DNA of 64,000 nt from Rhodamnia argentea (taxonomy: Eukaryota > Streptophyta > Magnoliopsida > Myrtales > Myrtaceae), in NCBI RefSeq assembly GCF_020921035.1, contig NC_063157.1:6320501-6384500 (forward strand), read 5' to 3'. This document shows positions 47,883 through 60,000 of the stretch, in pieces. The position numbers and the translations under genes are program-made. The stretch's first letter is position 1, and each line of letters starts with the position of its first letter. The notes beneath the pieces are model-generated. The model worked only from the letters and a program-made list of their open reading frames with translations. It was not told the DNA's origin and did not search any database.

Positions 47883-48026
47883 ATGTGCTTGAGGCTCTCC
47901 GAGAGCTGGCGCTGCTCGCGGCCTCCGTCTGTTTTGGTTTTGCTTGCTGGCGGAGATCGACGGGCGCCCCGGGCCGGGTTGAGATTTGGAACCATCCGCG
48001 AGTTCCCGAGGCTGGAGCTGAGGTAG
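47883..48026 (+). CDS. Upstream ORF of 47 codons in the PPIP5K leader
   Basis: I see this as the first ATG between the candidate TATA box and the main start. It opens MCLRLSESWRCSRPP, ends LELR and stops with TAG at 48,024-48,026, 14 bases before the main ATG at 48,040. Terminating uORFs this close usually reduce translation of the main frame. Whether it is translated is unknown, and a leader intron could remove it. Confidence 0.4.
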   Translation: MCLRLSESWRCSRPPSVLVLLAGGDRRAPRAGLRFGTIREFPRLELR

Positions 48027-48039
48027 TTTGTTGCGCGAG

Positions 48040-51000
48040 ATGGAGGGGAAGATACGGATTGGAGTCTGCGTCATGGAGAAGAAGGTGAAAAATGTGGCTT
48101 CGAGTTTGTTTCTTGCGTGTTGTGTTGCGCGTTTCGGTTTGAAAGCGGAGATGCACGGTCTCGTCGCTGGTTTAGGAAGTGCAGCAGTCGTTCGTCGCTT
48201 CTTCTTTTTTTCTTTCTTCTTTATTGGTGGACGTCGAGTTTTGGCGCTCATGGATATCCATTATCAGGTGTTCTCAGCGCCGATGGTACAGATACTGGAG
48301 CGGCTCGAGGCGTTTGGTGAATTCGAGGTACATTAAGATCCGGCAGGGTTGAATTTAGAAGCTTTTCGTCGAATTTTGACGGTGATCGCCTTATCAAACG
48401 AGTAGAGATGTTGTATTTTGATATATTACTAAATTTATCACTCTTGAGCCGCATTATAGTAGAGTAGGAGAATAGGCAGTAGGCTTCATGTGTATTCTCT
48501 GCAAAACATGGATTGGTTGGTAAGCACTTTGCATCGAATACATGTTGGTGAAGCATCGGAGTGATGCACATGGTATGTTAGGATGGCATCGGATTTAAAG
48601 ATGCTGATTGTCTAAATCATAGAGCGTGACAAAGTGATTTAGCTGTTGTTTTGGCATTGGTTGCTTCAACCTAATGGGTGTGGTTGATTGAAATGTTATT
48701 GATCAATTCAGATTTGTATATACAACTTCTTTTAATGCGTTTATACTTTACTGTGCTGTGCTGTTGTGCCAGATCGTCAAATTTGGAGACAAGGTCATTC
48801 TGGAACATCCGGTGGAGAGGTAAAGTATTTTAAATGATGAGTTGGTTGTACCTCTGCTGCATCATAATATCTTCTAACATATTCCATTTGCATATCTTTG
48901 ACGCATTGCTCGGTTGATGCGTTGTGTCTCAATATCACCTGTAGTATGCTTCTTTGTATGGGTTTTGTCACTATATAGGCCTTCCTTTTTAAACTTTGAT
49001 CTAACATATGCAGCATTGTGAATCTTCTTATTTTGGAGATTGAACAACTAAGAAGTTGTGGGCTTTATCAAGGCGACTTGGATATGTTGCTAGCTAATGG
49101 TTGCTTCATTAAGCTAATTTTGTTGGTTCTTTAAGGGAGAATCGTGTTTGAGTTTGACTTCCATACCAAATTATTGTGAAGGCATAGTTAATTGTGTCTC
49201 TAGCAGTATTCTTGATAGTAAATTCTATTGCTATTTCCCTTGCATGCTGCTGCACTATTCACGATTCACACTAAATGTAGTGAAGTAGATTTTTGTGTTG
49301 AATTCTGGAAATTTTAAATGCATGTGGTCTCTGCTTTATCTAATTTCTCAACATATGCCTGTTTCAGCTGGCCAATTTGTGATTGCTTGATTGCCTTCTA
49401 TTCAACTGGGTATCCCCTTGAAAAGGCTGAGGCTTATGCTGCTTTAAGGAAGTAAGACTCTCCATTTCCACAGACGTTAATTTTATCTGACTTCATTCAC
49501 TTTGTTTGTTAGGGAATTGTTTTCTTATGTGAGGTTAGGTTATGGAATGGTAATCATGTGCACCTAATAGACTAGGTTCATATCAGGTTTTGGCTCAGAG
49601 AAAACTTAAAGAATGAAGAAATGACGATTAGCGTTTCAGATGCACTTAATAGGTAAACAAGAATTTTCTTTGGATCTTTCCGGAAAGCTGCAGTCGTGAT
49701 AAAAGGTTTAACCTTTTGATTTTTGTGGTGGATCTCATCTAGTCTGAAATTGAGATTTTCAGGTAACAGTCCAAGGTTATTACGATGCATACACTTTGTG
49801 AACCTTGGACGCAAGTGAACTAGTACCAAGCAATTTTTCTTAAGAATGTGTTGTTGACGGTGATCGCATGCTTTGGAATTTTTTACGCATCATTTGGGGG
49901 CTCCAATTTAGCCATAAGAAATTGACATATCAGTTTCTGCCCGTCTAACAGCTTCTTTCCCTTATATTTCTTTTTCTGCTAGCCTATACTTTGCAATGGG
50001 CAATTAGGATAATAATTCATAGATACTTAGCAGGTTCATATGCTGCTTTGTTGTTCCTAATAACTGATTGAGAATTTTTTTCTCCTTCAATGCCTTATGC
50101 TCCAGGCCTTTTCTGGTAAATGAGCTAAAACAGCAACACCTTCTTCATGATCGGAGGGAGGTATATGAGGTATGTACTTACCTTATTCAGAGACATGATG
50201 TGAATTTCGTCAAGGTATCAATTATGGAAATACTCTTGCTTCATGGGATATTGAGGTTTGTGCCGCACTTCATCCCCACCTCCAATGTCTCCTTGTGATG
50301 GATAAATTACGTTCTCAAGAAAACTGAGAAGATGTGTCAAAATTGGTTTCTTGCATCACGCCAAGGCTTCGGGCTTATCATGGCCTAAACTGAGCTCATG
50401 GTCAGGTTATATAATAAGTATACACGTTGAATACTACATTCTCTTTTTCCTTTTGGATTTATGATGGGCTTTTGGTTTGTCGACAAGCATTTTACTTCAA
50501 TTCAGTGGATACATGGGATGGGGCATAAATGTTTCATTTGGACATCTATATGAGAACTTGAACTATTTAAACCATTCAGTTGTTTTCTGAGCTTAAACTT
50601 GCTTTCATTTTCTTATCTTGAAGGATAAATGTAATTGTTTGTTAATTTCAGCGGTTAAAAAAATTTGGAGTTCCAGTTCCAAGGTATGCTCTTGTGGATC
50701 GGGAAGTGCCCAATCAAAGATTGGATTATTTTATTGAAGAAGAGGATTTCGCGGAGGTTCATGGCAATCGCTTCTGGAAGCCATTTGTGGAAAAGCCTGT
50801 CGATGGTTAGTTCTTTTGCCTGCAATGCTGCTTCTATCCTTCTGGGTCGTCTTCTCGCTATTAGATATATTTACATCCATAACATGACTAGCTGCTTAAT
50901 ACAATTTTCCTGCAACAATTCAGCTGCGAAAAGGGGTGGTGCAGCTCTACTAACATGTTTGGCAAAACACCTGACAACTGTAATAGCTCACGGTGTTTCC

Positions 51001-54000
51001 AGGTCCTAGACCTAATCACTTACACATGAATTGTTGAAAATATGAAATTTGGTGTTTCCACCATTTGTGATTATATGTAGGCTCACGGGATTGTCAATCA
51101 TGATAACTGTCATACCTATCAGTTCTTGAGGAAATTCCACTTCATGCTTTGGTAAAAGGTTTTGTCCGTTTGTCAATGAGGAAAATGAGCAGATGGCATG
51201 TAATGGCTGCATGGTTTCTATTTATGGAGTGGTTCTTAAACTTAAGGAAAAAAATGTATGCTGGCACAAAATGAAGAGAAGGGCTGAACATATTTCTATG
51301 CCAAGCTTCTTTACTTTGCTCTGGCTGATTTGTCACAAGCAATATTGCATGTGCTCATGGTTCTTCTCAAAGGCATATGGATTTTTATTGTTTGTTTAGT
51401 CACTTAATCCCTTTTGGCAACTGATTTATCACATAGAATTTGCATCTATTTGGTATATTTTTAGCCAGACTTTGGTTGGATGAAAGTACTTTGACATGAA
51501 CTTTCAGTATGAGTATTTTTTTTAACTCCTCCAAGCAGCAACATTCTAGGTATGCTGGAGAACTGGTGTAAGCTTTACTTTATAATGGGTACTTTTATTC
51601 CTGTGCAGACTGCTCCTATTAGTTTATACTGACTTTGTCAGCTTTCATGAACCATTTAAAATAACTCTTTCCGATTCTAATATCTGATTTTCCTTCCTTT
51701 ACGCACTTCTAAGTGGAGTTTTCACTGCATGACCAGTTTTTTGGTCCCTTTTCTCTTTTTTGAAGGTGATAATCATAGTATAATGATATATTACCCTAGT
51801 TCAGCTGGTGGTGGTATGAAGGAGTTGTTTAGGAAGGTAAGTCTCTGTACTTTAACTCTTGAAGGACTATTTGTACATATAATTCTTAGCTCATTTTTGC
51901 TTAGCTCATTTTTTGCATTCATGATGACGGAATTCGCTGGTGACTCTGACAATGACTATGAGAAGATGAGCATGGTCTTATTGGAAGAGTTAGGCTTGAG
52001 CACTCCTCAAAAAAGAGCTCGGATAACAAAATAAAATTTTTACTTGTTTCTTAGGATTAGTCTCTGAGATATGTTCTCAAACTTTCTGAGACCAAACACA
52101 AAGTCGAATTGTGACAACGGGTCCTAAATGCTCTTTATATTCATGTGGTCTCCCTCCACCTATTAACTTAAAATTTTGGGTTGGATTTTCTAACATGGTA
52201 TCAGAGCTAGTGCTCTCTCTTTCGTGAATGTGCATGGTCAAAATTCTACGTGAATGTGTGTAGTCAAAATTTCACGTGCCGCTCGTAATCCGGCTTGCAC
52301 GTGAGAGGAGGGTATTGAAGCATTATCCCACATCGCTTGACAATGGGTCCTAAATGCTGTTTATATTCCTGTGGTCTCCCTCAACTTATCAGATTAAGCT
52401 TTTAGGTTGGACTTTCTAACATTTATTGTATTAAAATGAATTTGGCTTATCTTATTCGAATTCGAGTTTACTGGATTGAACTATATATCCTGTGAATATC
52501 ATTCTTGGCATAGGTCTTCTCTATTTTCTGGGACAAGCTTGATGAAAATAAATAATAATCTAATCTTGCTGTTCCCTAAAGCTGTGTTTTTTCTTGCCAA
52601 AGAAAACCGGCTTGTTGCTTAGAAAATAAACACACAGAGAGATCAAAAACATATTGCCAAATGCATTAAAGTCATCCGTGTTTTTCAAAAACCAAATAGC
52701 TGTTCTTTCTTTGAACCTTCAGACGATTTTGTGGTTTTGGAATTTAACTTGAAAGCCAAGTTCTAAATCAGTATGTTTCAAATGCCCCAAATGGTCCACC
52801 CAGTTATGTGGCCAGTAATGGAAAGCCTCTTACCAGTACTTAAAGGGAGCAGCTAGGACAATGTGCAGGTGTATACTAGTCTAGCCTCTGTTAACATTTT
52901 ATTAATCTCATCTGTAATGATGACAACTTGCTTTGGTGTGTGAAACATTGTTTTGTTTCCATCTTGTCCATGATCTTGAAAACTTTGGGAAACTACAGTT
53001 GATTTGTCCATGATAAAATATGTCACCAATTGTATGTTTACTTAGGTGGGCAATCGTTCAAGTGAGTTTCATCCAGAGGTCAGAAGGGTTAGACGTGGAG
53101 GCTCATATATATACGAGGAATTTTTGCCTACAGGAGGAACGGATGTCAAGGTTGTTTTACTTTGTCTTAATTTGATGCTTAATTGTTGCTATTTCAGATA
53201 ACAATTCTTAGAACGGGATGCGAAGTCTGTCTACCTATGTTAGTATCTTGCTTTGTCAACTTTTCACGAAATCAGGTGGATAAATTATGAAATTGCATTT
53301 TCCTTTAGATGGTAGAGTTGTTGTTTATTCCCTTGATTAGATGTGGTTTGTTTACATTGTCTAGAAAAGTTTCAAAGTCACATTCCTCGATATTAGGGAG
53401 GAAGGGAGAGGGTCTGGAGATGTCCTTCTGGGGCCTAGAGAGATCATAATGAACTTGACATATGAGTGGAGACCATAATAAGATTACGGCATTGAAAGAA
53501 CTAAATGGGGTAAACAGCTACAGTACCATTCTGTGGGATAAAGTTAAGCTTACAACCCTGGTCTGTTGATCTGGATTTTATTTAAATTGTGGCTCTGCCT
53601 TTCTGAATAATACCATTAATACATACAAAATAATTGTGTAGGTATATACTGTTGGCCCTGAGTATGCACATGCTGAGGCAAGAAAGTCACCAGTAGTGGA
53701 TGGTGTTGTTATGAGAAATCCTGATGGAAAAGAAGTAAGTGCTACAGTATATTATCTCAAATTATCTGAAACCACCTCTCTCTGCATGTTATACTCTCAA
53801 CTGTTCCTATGAATCCTTATAGCATCAGTAGACACAGTTTGAACTGGTGCCAAGATACTAACCAATTAAAAATGGAATTAGTCATGCTGCAGCAATCTCC
53901 TCGCATATGGCAAACCACTTGCGGCCAGTATTACTTTTTTCCCCCTTCAAGTTCTTAATGCTCTGGAATATACCAGGGGTATACCAGCATAAGCATCGGA

Positions 54001-57000
54001 GATATTTGTTGATGTATTGTCTCACATTGCTTGGCAACGGGTCCTAAATGCTCTTTATATTCATGTAGTCTCCCTCCACCTATTAGCTTAAGCTTTTGGA
54101 TTAGACTTTCTACTATGGTATCAGAGCCAGTGCTAACCATTTTGCGAATGTGCGTGGTAAAATTCCACGTGAATGTGCGTAGTCAAAAATTTCACGTGCC
54201 GCTCATAATCCGGCTTGCACGTGAGAGGGGTGTTGAAGTATTGTCTCACACTGCTTGACAATGGGTCCTAAATGCTCTTTATATTCATGTAGTCTTTCTC
54301 CACCTATTAGCTTAAGCTTTTGGATTGGACTTTCTAACAATATTATGTCAACTGCATGGATTCACTTTATTCACTTCATAGATCATATTGAAAGAAGGAA
54401 AAGTATAACTGGATTTTTACCTGGGTTTAGATTGGAGCTGAAGGTAAATGTCCCTGTTATGTGGGGGCACCTGCTTCATGCTAAACTTTCAAACTTGTAC
54501 ATTACATGTTGGAGTAATCCAAAACAGTGTAATACAGTTGCTATAGATAGATTGAATGAGGTGCGGTCACTACTGACAAAATTCTTGATTTGTCATCTCA
54601 AACTCGCATATTTTCACTTATGGATGTTTTGCATCCACGTTGACTGTCCTTGCTGCGCTTTTGTTGAAGTATTGACCCACATCGCTCGACACCCACATCG
54701 CTCGACAATGGGTCCTAAATGCTCTTTATATTCACGTGGTCTCCCTCCACCTATTGGCTTAAGTTTTTGGGTTGGACTTTCTAATATGGTTTTAGAGCCA
54801 TTGCTATCCCCTCTGCAAATGCGTGGTCAAAATTTCACGTGAATGTGCGTAATCAAAATTCTACGTGCCGCTCGTAATCTAGTTTGCACGTGAGAGGGGG
54901 TGTTGAAGTATTGTCCATATCACTTGACAACGGGTCATAAATGCTCTTTTTTTTCATGTGGTCGCTGTTCACCTAGTAGTTTAAGTTTTTGGGTTTGATT
55001 TTCTAACAAATTTATTTAGCAAAACAATTTTACGCAGATGACTGTTCTTTTGACAGGTGAGGTATCCTGTTCTGCTGACTCCTACTGAGAAGCAAATAGC
55101 AAGAGAAGTTTGCATTGCATTTAGCCAATCGGTATGTTCCTGAATCTCGGTGCTTTGATGTCTTCAACTGTTGTAAAACAACTGCCTTTTGCTAATATAT
55201 GCGGGAGCCACTTAAGTTGTGTGTTTCATCACATATGGTGCTATGTCATAGACTACAAAGGCAGCCTGAAGTCTGGAATTCATTTACCTGTCATTTGTTG
55301 AAAGTAATTACATGACTGCATATCCAGCTTTTGTAACTATACTACTAGCTGGTCCTGTGTCAAAATCATATTTTTATACGAAACTCAAGCTTCAGCTCGT
55401 TGACTTTGTCCTTAATGAATGTTGTCATTTTTTTCCAATAACTTTTTAAGGCCAATTCTTCAGAGTCGCTTTTTTCTGCTGACAGTGTGAGTAGTGTGCA
55501 TTATAAGCATTGTTTAGGTGAAGGGCTGTTTATTGATGCATTTGTTGGTATAATTAAATCAACCGGCGCCTTCTTCGTTTGATGGAACGAGGGAGCTTCC
55601 AGTGTGGGATTTGGTTTATCTGGAAAACATTAGCTAAAATAGCCTGTTGGGACATTTTATCCTTTTCAGGTCTGTGGATTTGACCTCTTGCGTTGTGAAG
55701 GACGTTCATATGTATGTGATGTGAATGGTTGGAGTTTTGTGAAGAACTCCCATAAGTACGGTCCATTTCCTAAATTCCTTTTTATTTCATGGTTCTATCA
55801 ATTGGTAGATCCAGCTATGGTTGCTATTAGAACCAGTTGCACCAGCAACTGTTGCTATATGTTCTGTCATGATCTATTATAATCTGTGGCTAACTAGTAA
55901 CTCTAATTTTTATTTTTTTGACTTTGTAATATGATGATGACATTCACCAGGCAGTGCAAATGTTACTTGTGTCATTTCTTCCCCCCAATTAGAAATATTT
56001 CGGGAAATATCTATTTCTATCAAAGATGGACAACTTAATGTCAGCAATTTTCATGGGGACATATCTACACACTTTTGACATATATCTAAGCAGTATATCA
56101 ACCTTTGCTGAAACAGATACTATGATGATGCTGCTTGTTTATTGAGGAAGATGTTCTTAGAGGCAAAGGCTCCACATATTTCTTCAACAATTCCACCAAT
56201 TTTACCTTGGAAAAGTCATGAGGCAGTTCCGCCATCTGAGGGATTAACACGGGCGGGAAGTGGGATAATCGATACCTTTGGGCAGTCTGAGGAGCTGCGC
56301 TGTGTGATTGCTGTTATACGACAGTAAGATCTATATTTGCGAAAGTTCATGAAGGGATGGTGGCAGTGTTTGTTCATTCTCCTCATATTTGTGTTTAAAT
56401 GGATATTTTTGGACAGTGGTGACAGAACTCCCAAGCAAAAGGTTAAATTAAAGGTTACCGAGGAGAAGCTGCTGAACCTGATGTTAAAATACAATGGGGG
56501 GAGGCCTAGATGTGAGGTGTGGTTATGCTGGTGCACAATGCTCTTATTTTCCACTATTGATTGCTGTTTGTTAATTGATGGTTCTTTTGCAGACAAAGCT
56601 CAAAAGTGCTGTCCAACTGCAAGATTTGTTGGATGCTACCAGAGCACTAGTTCCGCGTAACCGGTACATTTTCAATCATAAGGGCTGGTGGCTTCTGTCC
56701 ATAAGCAAGATTTACTGTATTAATTGTTAAATTTGTCAATCGGATTTGGCAAAGTACATTGTACAGAGAAATTTAGTGCCACTCATACATAGCACCAACA
56801 GTCAGTTTGCGTACTTTCATGCTTAAGAGGTTCTATTTGTGTTTAATGGCCTTGATCGCAATTAATACTCAATGTGGCATGATCCATATTGAGCTCCTGT
56901 TCTCATCCAGTTTTTCTTTGCTATATCTGTATGTGTTTTGCCGAGTTTCTCATTTTCTTCCATTTGATTGTGTTGGGGGTGTCCACAACACTGGTCTATA

Positions 57001-60000
57001 GTTTTATTTTATGAGCCAGTCTTTGCAGTCTTTCTTTGATTTGCTTGGATATTCTCTGGGGCAAAAAAGGAAGACTTGTGCCACTTATGACATCGACTAG
57101 TTTGAGTTAATTTGACTTGAGAAATAACCAACATATAGGTTAAAATCATATAGTAATGAAGCTAAAAAGGCATATTTTGATAGGTTAGGCCTTCATAAAG
57201 ACTTGTATCACCTGAATCTTCTAATTTGCCGCAAACCAAGTATGCTTCCTTTATGATGACCATGGTAATGCCCCTTCTAAGTGACTTCATTATTGGATAA
57301 CTAAATCATGGTATAAAGCATGTCCATCATGTTCTTGGATCACAAATCAAAGAGAAATGTCCAGGGAAGGTGCCGATTAGACGAGAGAGGGACGCCTTGC
57401 ATTACCTTTTATGCCCTCTAAAATGTGGGGGAGTATCTTATGACCCCAACTTGGCTAATCCCTCCACCTAATAGTTTAAGCTTTTTTATTCGACCTTTTA
57501 ATTTAGTATTAGAACCAAGTCTCAGTAATGCATGCTCCATCTAATATTTTGTTCTCGAGTGGTTCTTGTCGATCTACTTTTTATGTAAATGATGTGGTTC
57601 TTGTCTATCTCATGTACTGCTTGCCAATTTCATGCTGGTAATTAGTCTGGTTTGCAAGTGATGGGGCATTGAAAGTATATGCAACCCGCTTGTCCACAGT
57701 GTTTGTCTGGATCTTATATGCATGCCGTCTCCTTTTACCTAATAGCTTTACAAATATGTTGCGATGGAGACTTACAAATATGTCTACGACTTTCAGACCT
57801 GGACGTGGAAGTGATAGTGAGGCAGAAGACATGGAGCATGCTGAAAAACTACGTCAAGTTAAAGCAGTGTTGGAGGAGGTTGTGCAGATTATTTTTAGAT
57901 TGTGATTCTATAACCCGCACAGGCATGCAGCACAAGGATTTTGCACCTTTTTATTTTGCCTTTCTAAGTCGTGGTTTGAAGAATTGCAAGCTACAATAGT
58001 TTTTGTGATTTCGATGTTCTTACTGACAATGTCTTCCTTATTTAACCATGGAGCTCTTGTTTCTTCTTCCAATTTCCAATTTGGTCATTTATAAAGCTCC
58101 ACTTTGGTATTGCATGGTTCATCATCCGTGCATCTTTTCTAAGAATATTTGCATAGACAAACTTTGGTTGATTTGGGTGATAACTTGGTGTACTATCATA
58201 TATCCAGCATGTGGAGTTGTGCACGTGCATTCTCTCTGGTTAAGATTAATTAAAAGAGCTGGATGTATTCGGGCTTAAATGATAGTCATTTCTGGCTTGA
58301 ATGATTGTCATCCCTTGTGGTTGATAATGGTGTACTAATTACTAATGTACACGTCTGTGCTTTCTCGAAAATCATGATAAACTGAGAATGTCTGCACGAG
58401 TTTGACTGGGTACACAAGCGTATTTGATTCTTTGCTGATTGATTCTGTTGCAGGGAGGTCATTTCTCTGGTATTTACAGGAAGGTTCAGTTAAAGCCCTT
58501 GAAGTGGATCAAAGTTGCAAAAATTAATCATGAGGAGGAAGAAGAACGGCCTGTTGAAGCTCTTATGGTTCTTAAATATGGAGGTGTTCTTACTCATGCT
58601 GGCAGAAAGCAGGTAGCAACCACTAATCGAATTCTCCATACTTCCCATCATCCTGTTATCTCTTATCCAAGTATGTCTCACATAGAATTTTTTTTTTTCC
58701 TCAATTGCAAGATGCTACTCATTTTTTATGCAAGATTTTTTCTTTAAGATGATCTGTTAATTATGAAGAATAACCTTGCGTCTCCTTTTCCACAGGCTGA
58801 AGAACTTGGTAGATACTTCAGGAACAATATGTATCCAGGTTAACTAATTTAGTAAACAGTCCATCTTTGGAAAAATTAGCTTGTCCTGCCTTCACAGTTC
58901 TCGTTGGCAATAGAGAAACTGCTGGACTTTATAAACTTTCAAATATTTATTCATAAAGTGCTGGTTTTGATTTCTGGTCTTGTGACAAGAGCATACAAAT
59001 TTTGGCCCAAAGAAAATAACGAGATGATATGAATGAGCGCTTACTAATTTGGCTTTCACAAATTTCTGTTCCTGAAAGCATGTCACTTGGTATAATTGCA
59101 AGATACAACTATACCATACACCTGCTCAGACAATGCTCTCTTTAAGAATGTGTTTGTTATTGCCGATAGGCTCTATAGAAGCAAACCCCTGGCAAGACTG
59201 ACCGATTAAATCTTCAGAAAAAACCATGGCATGCTTCCTCATAGCTGTATCTTTGGACAACTGACTAATAGTGGTCATGAGTGAATCAAATCTAGGTGTA
59301 ATTGAAGGCAAATTGGAAAATGTATTGTAACTCTACCTGCAAAATGTGGAATTATTAAGATCTGTCCACTGTGCCCGTGGGAACCTTGCTTTCGTCTAGT
59401 CGATGCAGTTTCTATTGTAGCACTGAGAAACTTATGCAATGTGCAAGTCTAGGACAATTAAGAAAGGATCGGTCCTGATTGTGAACTCTTTGCAATAAAG
59501 CTGAGGGTCAGGAAAGTACTAGAAGAAGTTGCTGATTGGAGAACCTAACCTTTAGGGAACTATTGTATTTTTCATCTCAACTAGCTAACTTGATGTCCTG
59601 GAAGTAAAGCAACAGTTTGCAATATGTCTTTTGACTTTGAGGACAATCATTGTGCATTATTGTTGATCTTGATGTTCTTCTTCAATTTTAGGTGAAGGTA
59701 CTGGGCTACTACGCCTTCATAGTACATATCGGCATGATCTCAAGATTTACAGCTCCGATGAGGGTCGAGTGCAGGTACAGACTTGCTAATTCCAAGCAAC
59801 CAAATTGGTCTTTTACTTGTTGCACAATTTTATATAAAGATAGTTCCCTCCAATAATTTCAAGAGTTGAATATGGTAGTTTAGCGTGTTCGGCTTCAATA
59901 TATCTGAGAACTGTTGCAGATGTCTGCAGCTGCATTTGCGAAGGGCCTTCTTGACTTGGAAGGGCAGTTGACTCCTATTCTGGTTAGTGGATCATGTTTC

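Noticed and set aside
47813..48088. 91-codon frame overlapping the PPIP5K start
   Set aside because: It has no ATG at its beginning (GTG at 47,813) and shows no recognisable content.
52196..52208. TGGTATCAGAGC as part of a tRNA gene
   Set aside because: It is the primer-binding complement of initiator tRNA-Met next to an LTR; no cloverleaf can be drawn around it.
52113..55008. Tandem direct repeats as a CRISPR-like or satellite array
   Set aside because: The repeats are LTR pairs with primer site and 5-bp duplication in a eukaryotic intron; spacing is irregular.
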